This document shows positions 11,700 to 21,946 of a stretch of 64,000 nt of DNA, in pieces. The position numbers and the translations under genes are program-made. Numbering within the stretch: position 1 is the first letter of the stretch; each line of letters opens with the position of its first letter. Under the pieces are notes generated by a model. The model saw only the letters and a list, made by a program, of their open reading frames with translations, searched no databases and was not told where the DNA came from. This DNA is from Azolla caroliniana (Eukaryota > Polypodiophyta), in the NCBI GenBank assembly GCA_043228905.1, contig JBHGNT010000011.1, positions 2,790,001 to 2,854,000 of the forward strand, given 5' to 3'.

Positions 11700-13027
11700 T
11701 ATGTACTAATGTTTCTTTGTTTGTCTTTTGTCTTTTGATTGATGGTGATCGATCGATGTGCGGTTGGCCTTGATCCAGACAACGATCAACAAAGAACTTC
11801 GATAACTCTTTCCGTAATTTTTTTTTTTATTCTCTCTTCTTCCATCTAATCATGTGTTTAGTTTATATGTCATTTTTTTTCACTAAGTCAATGATGTTGT
11901 AGTGGTCTTTAATTGATTATCTAAAACGTTTACATATGTGCACGAGGTCAATACCTCGTTTGACATATAAATAATATGTGATGAGTGTCGTATCCTTGTC
12001 GGGAAAAGGATGTTGGTGGCCTTCCTCACATTTTTGTGAGAATGGCGTTGTCACCATCCCTTTTTCAACAATTTTTTATTGTTGACAACCCCATTGATGA
12101 CCTCAATTTCGTTACGTAAAGAAACGCCTATAGCCATAATGATGTTGAGTACGTAGGGCTTGACCCACTTCAAGTGAGGTCGCTCCAATGACACATGTAT
12201 CCAACATCCCTCCCTCGTTACATGGATACGATGCCACCATGAGCTCGTTCTTACAAGAGGCATTCGTAATGACGTGACCATGTGATGGGCCACGTGGGCC
12301 TACTACGAAACGAGGGCTCATTTGGCTTGACCATTAGGTTGCACTTGGGCGTATGCCATCGTAATTACGAGACTTGAGGTTAGGTAACGTACCAACATAG
12401 TTTTGGTAAATGAGGGCAAAATAAGGACCCTTGACATATATGTTCTTTTAAAAAATATATATATGATCAAATGCCTCGCATATCTCTTATACGCATCAAA
12501 TATTAAGCATTCAAGAAGAGCAACTTACTTGGTTGGCTCAAGTGTTTAATGTATTTGTTCTCGAGATCTCGAGTTCAAATATGACTAAGACCATACAACA
12601 TCCTTGATACATATGACTATGACACATGTTTAGACTTAAGGTCTAAGTGCACCTCGGGGTCCTCGTAATAGGACTTAAAGAGCCGAAACCACATATGTGG
12701 GCAAAGAAACATAGTTTATTGTTAACATTTTTTTCATGTATAAACTACTCATGACGCGAACATACATGGTTGAGCCTCAGGGAGCCGCCATGAAAAAATC
12801 GATATAGAGATCAAGGAAAGACATTAAATTGTCACCCCCATGGTTTTTAAAACACCTTTGTGTTACCATAGTAACCTGATCTTGAACCTTATCTCATACA
12901 TCTAGAGGGGTATTGACTTGAGATCATGATATCAATTAATGTTTGCCCATGATATGTTTACATCACGACATGATGTTATGACTATCTCTCTGACCTTATC
13001 CTATTTCTTTTCCAGAAATTATCTTTA
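11700..13027 (+). other. Long leader of element A
   Basis: 1.3 kb between PBS and gag with no open frame that makes sense. It contains a possible tRNA-like A box TGGCTCAAGTG at 12534-12544 with a weak B box near 12571, perhaps a buried SINE. A minus-strand 80-codon frame at 12051-12293 has no recognisable domain. Confidence 0.5.
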
Positions 13028-14242
13028 ATGGCTCAAATTAACGACCCGATGTCATCCGCTCAAGCGGAAGGAACTCAAGGGAATCCTCCTGGACAAATAT
13101 CCACTGAGATGTATTTGGCACAAATAACCCAATACCTTAGTTTCACCGCTCAACAAATGACCGAACTTCGGTAATCTCAAAGTGCTCTTGAGGCACGTGT
13201 CATTAGTCTACAACGTGCGACTAATAGACCTGATGAGCGACAAGGTGAACCATCATTTGTCGTTAAGCCATTTACGGGAGACAAAAAGGAAAGAACCGAA
13301 GAAGCAATCTGCACATGGCTGGGACGATGGGAGTCTCATTTTGAGCTCTATCCCACGCCAGATAGTACGAATATTGCATATGTCGGCCGAGAACTCTGGG
13401 GTAAGGTCGCCGCTTGGTGGCGTGGGCTCCGTACTATGGGGAAATTGCCCGATACTTGGACAGATTTTGTCACGGTTTTTAAGGGCCAATTTCTGCAACC
13501 TCCCTCTCGAACTGAGGCAACACAAGCTTTAATGAACCTCTCTAGTAGGAAATTTTCCTCGCTAGAAGACTATGTTCACCATGCTAGAACCCAAATCCAA
13601 AAATCGGGTCTACAAGGGGACAATTGGTTGATAGCTTGTTTTGTCAATGGCATCCCCAATTTGGACTATCATTGGATAGTGCACGATAAGGATCCAAAAT
13701 CCTTCGAAGAGGCCATTGAAATAGTTCTTCGCTATCAACGCACTTCGAAGAAGGACCACAACAAGCCCAACGAAGCGCCCAGGACTAAGCAGTCGCAATT
13801 TGTTGGGAAACGCAAGACACCCAACGAATTCCTGGATCGCGATTGTAAGCGACAACATCCTTTTTGCGTATTCTGCAAAAAGAAGGGTCACACAAAAGAG
13901 CAATGTCGAAAGCTCCAACGGAAAGAGCACGACAACAAACCTAAAGCTTCAGACCATAAAGGTCAGATTCCTAATGTCCTTCAGGTCTTTACACATCATT
14001 TAAGTAATTGTCAATGTTCTTTCCCTCACTATGTATTGGATCCCAATGATTTATTACGTGCAAACGGGTATATCAATGGATCTCCTGTACAATTTTTATT
14101 TGATTCGGGAAGCTCACACAATTTTGTGAATGATCGTTTGGTTCAGATATGGGGAATCCAACCCACCGTAAGTGATCACACCTACACGGTGCACTTGGCC
14201 GATGGAAGAGTACAATACATCAACGGGGCGATTCATTCATGA
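13028..14242 (+). pseudogene. Gag and protease of element A
   Basis: Reading starts at ATG 13028 (MAQINDPMSSAQ..). One in-frame stop lies at 13172-13174, after which the gag matrix/capsid region runs on (WLGRWESHFELYPTPDS, WWRGLRTMGKLPDTW). A CCHC zinc knuckle CVFCKKKGHTKEQC lies at about 13866-13907, and an aspartic protease site LFDSGSSHNFV at about 14098-14130. The frame stops at TGA 14240-14242; the same frame continues afterwards with protease-like VILGYPWFY (about 14310-14336), so this stop is a lesion. A frameshift near 14360 leads into the pol frame. Confidence 0.85.
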
Positions 14243-14361
14243 GGAATTTCTATTGATACTTATATAGAGGAAGTAGACTTCCATGTAATGAATCTTTGTA
14301 CCACCGATGTAATACTGGGTTATCCCTGGTTTTATAATAAAAACTCTTCTTTATTTATTGA

Positions 14362-17300
14362 TTGGGTCGCCATTCCATTTCTTTTGTACTGAACGATTGT
14401 ACGCATTTTATTCAATGTATCAAAAAACAATCCCTCTCGACTGTTTCCTCGTGTTCATCAAAATCCGAGTTGTCTTGTTCTACGTTATTTTATTGTGTAC
14501 TTGATCCGGACATTCACGTTTACAATATCAATAATGTCTTGGTTCAATTAACATATTTTGAACAACAACTTGATGAAATCTTAAATGATTTTCATGATGT
14601 TTTTCCAAGTGAACTACCTGATGGGTTACCTCCTAAACGTAATATAGACCATCGTATAGATATTGTACCTGGTGTTGCACCAATAAGTATACCTCCGTAT
14701 CGCTTAAGTCGATCCGAAGAAGATGAGGTATCTAAGCAACTCAAGGACTATTTACGAATGGGTTATATACGTTATAGTAAATCTCCATGGGGTGCACCAG
14801 TTCTCTTGGTAAAAAAGAAAGAGGGCACATGGCATATGTGTATTAATTACCGACGCGTGAATAAAGTGACGATCAAGAATTCGTACCCATTGCCCCGGGC
14901 TGACGATCTAATTGAACGTCTCCAGGGAGCTCGGTATTTTACGAAACTTGATCTCCATACTGGCTACCATCAAATACGAATAAGTGAGGACGATATTCCT
15001 AAAACGGCATTTCATACGCGCTATGGCCATTACGAGTTTTTGATTATGCCTTTTGGTTTGACCAATGCTCCGGCTAATTTTCAACAAGAAATGAATGACA
15101 TTTTCCGAGAACAACTTGGAAAATTTGTCGTTATTTTCTTGGATGATATTTTAGTTTATAGCCGTACATTAAAAGAACATGTTAGACATGTCCACTTTGT
15201 TTTACAAACATTGCGTGACAAACAGTTTTATGCGAAGATCTGAAAATGTGAGTTCTTCAAGAAATCAATTACTTATCTAGGACATCTCATAACCGAACGA
15301 GGAGTTGAAATTGATCCTTCTCGCATTGAGAAAATCAAGCTTTGGCCCACTCTTCAGAATATTTGAGAAGTTCGATCATTCCTTGGTTTTGTTGGGTTTT
15401 TGCGAAAGTCTCTTCATAATTACTCCCAATTGACGACGCCGTTTACTGATCTTTTAAAAGGTCAAACGCGTAAGTCTACAAAACCTATTGTGTGGAATGC
15501 TACACTAGACCTCGCCTTTAAGGAACTCAAGGACCTGGTTTGCAAGGCTCCTTCACTTCTTTTACCTGATCCTTCAAAACCTTTTGAGGTTGAAACCGAT
15601 GCAAGCGATTATGCTATAGGTGTTGTCTTGTATCAAGATGGTAAACCAATAGTATTCGAGAGTAAGAAACTTGATTCTGCTCAATGTCGGTATACCGTTC
15701 AAGAAAAGGAATTATTTGCAGTTATACATTATCTTTATGGAAATCACTTTGTGGTAACTACGGACCACGAGTCCTTGAAATATTTTTGTGACCAACAAGA
15801 CCTGAAAGATCGTAAGGCACGATGGGCTGATCTCATCCAGGACTTTGATTTTTCCATACGATATTGTAAAGGTTCCATGAACACTGTCGCTGATGCACTA
15901 AGTCGCATCCGTGAAGTTAACATGTTTAGCTTCACTGAAATAACATCAGATCTTTATGATCACCTTCGAGGAAAGTATCCTGATGACAGTTATTTTGCAA
16001 AATACTGGGCAAGAGTTGAGTCTGGAACAGACACCACCACATCCTCGAAGGAATACTTCCACATTGCGAACGGTTTACTCTACCGTAATGGGAAGGTTTG
16101 TGTTCCAGATTTACCCGAGGTCAAAAAGAGGATTCTTTTTTAATGCCATGATGCACCCTCAGCAAGGCACCCTGAAATACATCGTACACTCGTTCTCATC
16201 TCCACTCAATTTTATTGGCCTAAGATGCGTCCTGACATACATAGCTATGTGACTAAATGTCACCAGTGTCAGGTTAACAAAGCCGAGCGACTTAAAGCCG
16301 CATAACTTTTACATCCCTTGGACATTCCCAATAATAAGTGGGAAAGTATATCCATGGATTTTATTGTTAGCCTTCCTCGCACCCAAAAAGGTCATGATGC
16401 CATCTGTGTCGTTGATCGACTAATTAAAATGGCCAGATTTATTGCGACTAAAACCACGGTAACAGCTCCTGAATTGGCTTACCAATTCGTTGACGAATTA
16501 TTTCGTTTTTATGGGTTACCGATGGATATTATGAGTGATCGAGATCCAAAGTTTACTAGTGACTTCTGGACGCAAGTCTTTAAGAAGTTAGAAACTACGT
16601 TGAGCATGAGCTCCACGGATCATCCTCAATCTGATGGACAGACAGAACGAGTAAATCAAATTATTGAGGACATGCTTCGAGCATACGTTGGTGCAAAACC
16701 AACAAAATGGGAACGTTATCTCCCAATTTTGGAGTTTGCTTATAACAGCTCCAAGCATACGTCGACGGGATATAGTCCTTTTATGTTGATGTATGGTTTT
16801 CAGCCATGAGCCCCGATTGATGTTAATATACATCATGATGAGTTGCGAAGTACGCAAAACTTTCTTCGAGATATGCAAGATATGTTCCATATTGCACGAG
16901 ATAATATAAAAACAGCTCAAGATAGAGCGTGTTTTTATGCCGACCATCATAGCCAACCTCGTGTATTCAACCTTGGACAAAAGGTATTTTTACGTGTACC
17001 TCACAATTCTAAGACATTGTCTACGGGTAAGTGCGCTAAGTTAGCCCCACAGTTTTGTGGACCTTTTATAGTCCTCAAACGCATTGGGCCATTAGCCTAT
17101 CGTCTCGCTCTTCCCGATGGTGTTGGAATTCATCCAGTCTTCCATGTGAGTCATCTAAAAGAACTTCTAGGTTCTGGCGACAACACAATTACAACTGAAA
17201 CTCTGGTTACTTCTGAAGATTTATCTTCGAAACCACATGTACCAGAAAGAATTCTCGATGTTAAAACAAAAAAGTTACGTACTAAAGAAATCCGAGAATT

Positions 17301-17442
17301 TAAAATTAAATGGATGGACAAATCTATCAAAGATGCCACATGGGAACGCGAGAATACTCTAAGAACAAACTTCCCTAACTTTCCATTGCAAGAGTGCAAT
17401 GTTTTAAAGAAGGGGAGTATGTTACAAGTTGTCGAGAACTGA
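14362..17442 (+). pseudogene. Pol of element A: RT, RNase H, integrase, chromodomain
   Basis: Reverse transcriptase at 14600-15240 has [39 protein letters not shown] and the catalytic FLDD ([12 protein letters not shown]). RNase H at 15590-15900 starts with ETDASDYAIG. The integrase has a zinc region (CHQCQ, about 16260), then the D,D,E core: ISMDFIVSLP, SDRDPKFTSDFW and DHPQSDGQTERVNQ. A chromodomain-like end at 17240-17390 carries RILDVKTKKLR and FKIKWMDKSIKDATWE. The chromodomain and order place it among Ty3/Gypsy chromoviruses. In-frame stops lie at 15241, 15364, 16141, 16303 and 16807. The final stop is at 17440-17442, inside the right LTR. Confidence 0.9.
17406..17419 (+). promoter_or_regulatory. 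Polypurine tract of element A
   Basis: AAAGAAGGGGAGTA lies immediately before the right LTR start at 17420. This is the expected plus-strand primer site. Confidence 0.8.
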
Positions 17443-18186
17443 AACGCTCCCTATACGCAACGCTCGGCCACAACCGAGCTTAGGATCATACACAGAAAAC
17501 GGGAAATAAAGAACTACACAATGGAAGAGAAGAGTACGCAGGATGTTTAACGTGGAAAACCCCAAACTAGGGAAAAAACCACGGCAGCCCACAGGCTGCA
17601 AACTATCACTAGGTTAGTATGTACAGCAGTGAGTTCACTGAGGCAACGACCTCGTGCTCACAGATCTTCGCCACAGGCGGCGGTTACAACAGAGGCAGCA
17701 ACCTCTTTCTCTCTCTCACTCTCTGTACAGTTACGCACTCTCTCTCTTTTCTTGCACCAACAAGAAATGACAACAACAACAGTTACTAAAAGTTTGCCCT
17801 AAGTCATATTTATACTAATATGACTTTTCAGCTATTTACAAATATAGCCTCGATGGACTCTCAGAAACATATTTACGAATATGTCTCTTCATCCGGTTCT
17901 CACCGGGTCTGTACCATCTGGCTCTCCGTAGCCGGGTACTCCTCATCCGGTTCATACCGGGTCTGCACCATCCGGCTCTCCGTAGCTGGGTACTCCTCAT
18001 CCGGTTCATACCGGGTCTGCACCATCCGGCTCTCCGTAGTCGGGTACTCCTCATCCGGTTCATACCGAGTCTACACCATCCGGCTCTCCGTAGCCGGGTC
18101 CTCCTCATACGGTTTCGGCCTCGGCCGAGTTTGTTCATCAGCACTGTTCTTCTCCCTTCCCATCCGGAGGGACCTGTCTCCCAACA
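17430..18186 (-). mobile_element. Solo Copia-like LTR inside the 3' LTR of element A
   Basis: 757 bp with TG..CA ends. Read on the minus strand it starts TGTTGGGAGACAGG and ends CTCGACA. The presumed 5-bp duplication is CAAGT (17425-17429) against CAGGC (18187-18191), differing by two transitions. The minus strand carries the 'gtggttttttccc..ggggttttccacg' arrangement also seen in the Copia LTR at 51618-52069. No internal coding region is present, so this is a recombined solo LTR. It contains a 54-bp minisatellite. Confidence 0.78.
17889..18104. repeat. 54-bp minisatellite, four units, inside solo LTR
   Basis: The landmark TCATCCGG recurs at 17889, 17943, 17997, 18051 and, as TCATACGG, at 18105: exactly 54 bp each. 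Because 54 is a multiple of three, both strands stay open and give 18-residue repeats. These are by-products rather than proteins. Confidence 0.9.
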
Positions 18187-18636
18187 CAGGCATGACCATT
18201 TAATATCCCGTGGTGAGAATTTACCGTAGTATTCTATACACGTGGATAAGTGTGAGGGTTAAACGAGAGTGTAAAGAAGGGGAGGATTACTTTTAATCCT
18301 CGGGATTGAGACAACCCATTAGGTCAAGTGTGAACTTGCCTAGGGGCCTTGGGTATCGCTATAAATAAGAGGCCTAGCTACCCTCATTTGATCATCTTTT
18401 GACTACATCGAGACTTTGCTCTTGTGGTGGGTCAACTCTTGTAGCGAGTGCGCCAACACCATGTACGACTCGACACCACGGCGGTGGTATGGGATGCCGA
18501 TCGAGGCTCGAGTCCGTCTCGATCCCTTCGCTCGGGGGTGGTCGGATGGATTGGCACCCTTCTTTCTCTTTCTCCTTTCTATCTATCATTAGTTTATCCT
18601 TATCTTAAGCTTACTTTAGTACCTAGATCTCTAATA

Positions 18637-20376
18637 CCAAGTACGCAAGGGATTCATAAAGAACCCAAGATCGGCCTTCCTATGAAATTCGATGGAACAC
18701 GATCACAGTTTAGAGGATTCCTTAATCATGTATGATTAGTCATTCAAATGCATCCTTCCTGATATCCCACCGATGCATCACAAGTGGGTCTAGTAGGCAT
18801 GTTGTTAAGTGGCTCAGCTTTGGCATGGTTCGCTCCGTTGTTAGAAAAGGAATCTCCAATACTAAACAATTTTGAAGAGTTTATAAGTGAGTTTAAAGCC
18901 TGTTTTGGAGATACTAATAGTATAAGGACAACAATCAACAAAATCTGACGATTACGTCAAGGTGATCATCTAGCCTCCACATACGCCGCAAATTTCCGTC
19001 TACTCGCCTCCAATATCCCCTGGGATGACCAAGCATTAATGGAGCAATTTCATTATGGCCTACGTAACGATGTCAAGGATTTACTCTTGGCCTTCCCCGA
19101 AGAACCAAAGTCATTGACAAAAGCAATCAATCGCGTAGTATGATGCGATAACCGCCTCTTCGAACGACGTTTGGAACATCAATTTCAAATGCCGAGGGCA
19201 AGATCGGAGCCCACCTACGCTTCAGTTGTAGCAAAGCCTTTCCCAAGGGAGTCATTTAATACGTCTCCAACAAAAATTCTAACTCCAATGGAAATCGACA
19301 ACACACATCGTCGCGAACCCCTATCGGAAGAAGAAAAGCAGCGACGTCGGGCAAATCGATTATGTCTTTATTGCGGTGGACCGGGGCATATTGCAATGAA
19401 CTGTCCCCATCAGCCAAGAAGGCAGATACTAATAGTACTAAACCCGAGTCTATTTCTCTAGGTGTGTCCGATAGTCCTAATAGCCCAAGCCTTTCAAATA
19501 AATTTGAAATCCTTAGTCAACTAGAAGAAGAGTTAAATTATTAAGTTCAGCCAAAATAGGAGTCGTTTGGTTGGACAACCCTAGATCTATGCAACCCATT
19601 AGTGGTTCCATTTCCTCCAAGCAAGTTAGCAATGTGTTCTTAGCTCAAGTAATGGTTAGTACTAAAAGTACTCCTCCGGTACATGTCTTAGCACTCTTAG
19701 ATTCTGGAGCCAACTCTTGCTTCATGGATAGGAATTTGGCCCAAGCTCATCAGATATCCCTAAGAAAACTTTCTTGCCCAACATCTGTAGTAGTTATTGA
19801 TGGTTGTCCCATTGCTTCCGGAAAAATCGTAGAGGAGTCAGAGCTGATTCAAGTTGTCCCTTGGTGTGTGTAGTATCATTTAATATAATTAGTAGACCAG
19901 ATCATCCAATTGTCTTGGGGTTACCGTGGTTCAAATTACATAACCCAGACATAGCTTGGAGAACAAGAGAAATCCGGTATCGACAAATCCGAGGATCTAC
20001 TCATAAGATTGCAACCATTTTGCTACATCAATTGCGTGAGGAAGGACGCACAGAAGCAATGTTTGTCTTCACGGTATCAGTAAAACCTTCCAACACTACT
20101 AAAGAGGAATCCACAATTCAACTTCCAGAGAAGTAGCGTCAATATGCCGATGTGTTCGATAAGGTACAAGCCAATACGCTTCCTCACCACCGACCATATG
20201 ATTGCCCCATCGAGAACCTTGTTTAGGGGAACCTACTTTTGATCATCAAAAGAAGATCCTCCTTTGTCTTGATCGTTTACATGTGATGGCCACTAATGCG
20301 TTTAAGGTGCCCACAAACTCAATACTGGTTAGTACGATTTGTATTGATCTTAATGTAGACAAATTTGCACAAGATG
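18637..20376 (+). pseudogene. Host Gypsy gag C terminus, protease and RT remnant
   Basis: Gag continues from the TSD with KFDGTRSQFRGFLNHV, then SGSALAWFAPLLEKESP and FHYGLRNDVKDLLL. A CCHC knuckle, CLYCGGPGHIAMNC, lies at about 19363-19404. The protease follows with ALLDSGANSCFMD (about 19690-19728) and VLGLPWFKLHNPDI (about 19913). Stops at 18734, 18946, 19141 and 19542 break it. The RT start (YADVFDKVQANTLPHH, about 20145) is followed by a deletion, leaving an RNase H/integrase linker piece that stops at the TSD of element B. Confidence 0.8.
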
Positions 20377-20774
20377 TGTTGATCCTTGGCCGGACTAGCC
20401 ACAACACAAGGTGTCCTCTTCCGGAACACTTGTCCAGAGAGTGGTAAGGTTAGGATGCTTCCGTAATTAACACGCATAAGATCTTAATATTAACCACAGA
20501 CGGCAAGTATACAAGACGCAAGCATTAATTAATCGATATATGTAATCTTCTATTACTTTCGTAAACATTACATTGGTCGAATCCTTTTATAGGAATCCGG
20601 TGTCATTATAAAACAGTGCCCTATCGGCAAATGGCTACGAATCGGTTCGGATCCGGATCGGTGCAACTATACCGGATCCGTCCCTCCGAATACTAATTCT
20701 ATTTATTTCTAAATATATATATATCTCCGACTCACCCTTTTCCCACTTATCTTTTGGCCCTTGACTAGCCAACA
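20377..20774. repeat. Left LTR of element B
   Basis: 398 bp from TGTTGATCCTTGG to GACTAGCCAACA. It matches 26532-26932 closely; the main length difference is a shorter (AT)n run near 20712. No confident TATA box can be assigned without knowing polarity. Confidence 0.9.
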
Positions 20775-20775
20775 C

Positions 20776-20792
20776 ATGGCACGCCCGTGGGA
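20776..20792 (+). promoter_or_regulatory. PBS-like sequence beside left LTR of B
   Basis: TGGCACGCCCGTGGGAA begins one base after the LTR. It resembles the TGGCACGCCC-type primer sites common next to plant Gypsy LTRs (recalled, not searched). If real, the plus strand would be the sense strand of the LTRs. Confidence 0.45.
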
Positions 20793-21060
20793 AAGTGCAT
20801 TGCACTTCGAACCCACACAACTACCTCACTCTTCGTCCAAAATATCCAACAGACTTTGCTTTAGAGGGTCGAGTGGTACTGTGTTTTGCTGCTACTCTGC
20901 CCCTGCCGCTTTATCCGAATCTGGTTGGAGTGGCTACTCCGGTTCTTCAACCCTCGTTGGCTCTTGTTGTACCGGTTCTCCAACTCCGCTCTCGTTCGGT
21001 GCTTGTTGCTCTAATTCGGCGTTGTCGTGCCTTTCGGCACCAGATCATTGTGTGAGTCGG
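20790..21060 (-). pseudogene. Acidic minus-strand frame near left LTR of B
   Basis: The minus strand is largely open here and reads an acidic, proline-containing sequence (ELEQQAPNESGVGEPVQQEP.. then DPLKQSLLDILDEE) with two stops. Composition suggests a protein end rather than noise. It has no recognised domain. It may be the tail of the coiled-coil frame, displaced by the 21100-21940 insertion. Confidence 0.35.
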
Positions 21061-21946
21061 GTGGGAACCACTGGGGTTTTGGACTAGGAGGGGGAGAGTT
21101 TTAAGGCTAATAAGAATATAAATAGATTTTAAGAAAGAGATATAGAAACCTCGTGAATCTCACGAGTCTATTGTATTAGTCTATTGTATTAGATTATTCA
21201 ATATTAAGATAAGAATATGAATTTGGATTAAAAGAGAGATATTAAAAACTTGTGAATCCCACAAGTATAGATTATTAGATTTATTAATATTTAGAATCCT
21301 AATAACAATTTATCATAGATTTGAAGAGATAGATTATATAAAACTTCGTGAATCCCACAATTATATTTTCTTAATTGGTGTTTTAGGAAATATATCCAAT
21401 TTCCAAATATTCCACACCCCCATTACATTGTGCTCCCCATCCTTATATAGTGATCAGAGAGTCTTAACAATCCATGCTTTTTCTATAGATAGACTCTATG
21501 CTTTCTCTAACATGTTTTTTCTAAAGTGATCCTACTTTTTCTAACTTGATGCGTTTTTATCGATTATGGTGTTTATGAATGCTTCATGTGCATGCGTAGC
21601 TTTTTCTTTTATCATGCATTTTCTTCTAACTAAAGTTTATCCTAGCGTGAACTTACCTTTCTATGTGAGACGTTTACTTTTTTAACACTAATGATATGTT
21701 AGTGTAATGGTAAGGCTTTACATTATAAACATGGAGGTGCAAGGTTTGAATCTTGCCCTATGCATGTAATATATATTTTTATACTTTCTTCTATTTACAA
21801 ATATGTCTCTTCATCCGGTGATAGACTCTCACCGGCCTTCTTCATCCGGTTCTCCTTACCGGGTCCGGTCCTTTCCAGTTCTCACCGGGTACTCCATGTC
21901 CTATCCGGAGAGACTAAAAAATGCAATTTTTCACGTAGTGTGCGAA
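21061..21946. other. Spacer in element B with tRNA-like boxes
   Basis: AT-rich, with repeated 'cttgtgaatcccacaag' type blocks at 21145-21365. A tRNA-like A box TAGTGTAATGG lies at 21700-21710 and a B box GGTTTGAATCT at 21743-21753, plus strand, indicating a SINE fragment. At 21790-21930 a 'tatgtctcttcatccggt' block resembles the solo LTR at 17880-18100. The stretch looks like secondary insertions within element B. Confidence 0.55.

Larger units (their letters stand above)
11231..18636 (+). mobile_element. Ty3/Gypsy chromovirus element A, full length, TSD CCAAG
   Basis: Bounded by two LTRs (11231-11685; 17420-17429 plus 18192-18636 once a later insert is removed), each exactly 455 bp, starting TG and ending TA. 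The 5-bp target duplication CCAAG sits at 11226-11230 and 18637-18641. Internal signals are in order: PBS TGGTATCAGAGC at 11688, gag-protease 13028-14242, pol 14362-17442, and a purine tract just before the right LTR. The LTRs are near-identical by eye, with a handful of mismatches, so insertion was fairly recent. Several in-frame stops make this copy inactive. Confidence 0.93.
17420..18636 (+). repeat. 3' LTR of element A, interrupted
   Basis: Starts TGTTA at 17420 and resumes at 18192 after a 757-bp insertion plus its 5-bp duplication. The two parts sum to 455 bp, the same as the left LTR. It ends at 18636 and is followed by the TSD CCAAG. Confidence 0.9.

Noticed and set aside
17820-18203. 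Repeat protein of SSGSYRVCTIRLSVAGY type
   Set aside because: It is a by-product of the 54-bp minisatellite in a solo LTR. Both strands are open equally.
21700-21753. Functional tRNA gene
   Set aside because: A and B boxes are present, but the flanks do not pair into acceptor or anticodon stems and no CCA-adjacent stem is seen. SINE origin fits better.
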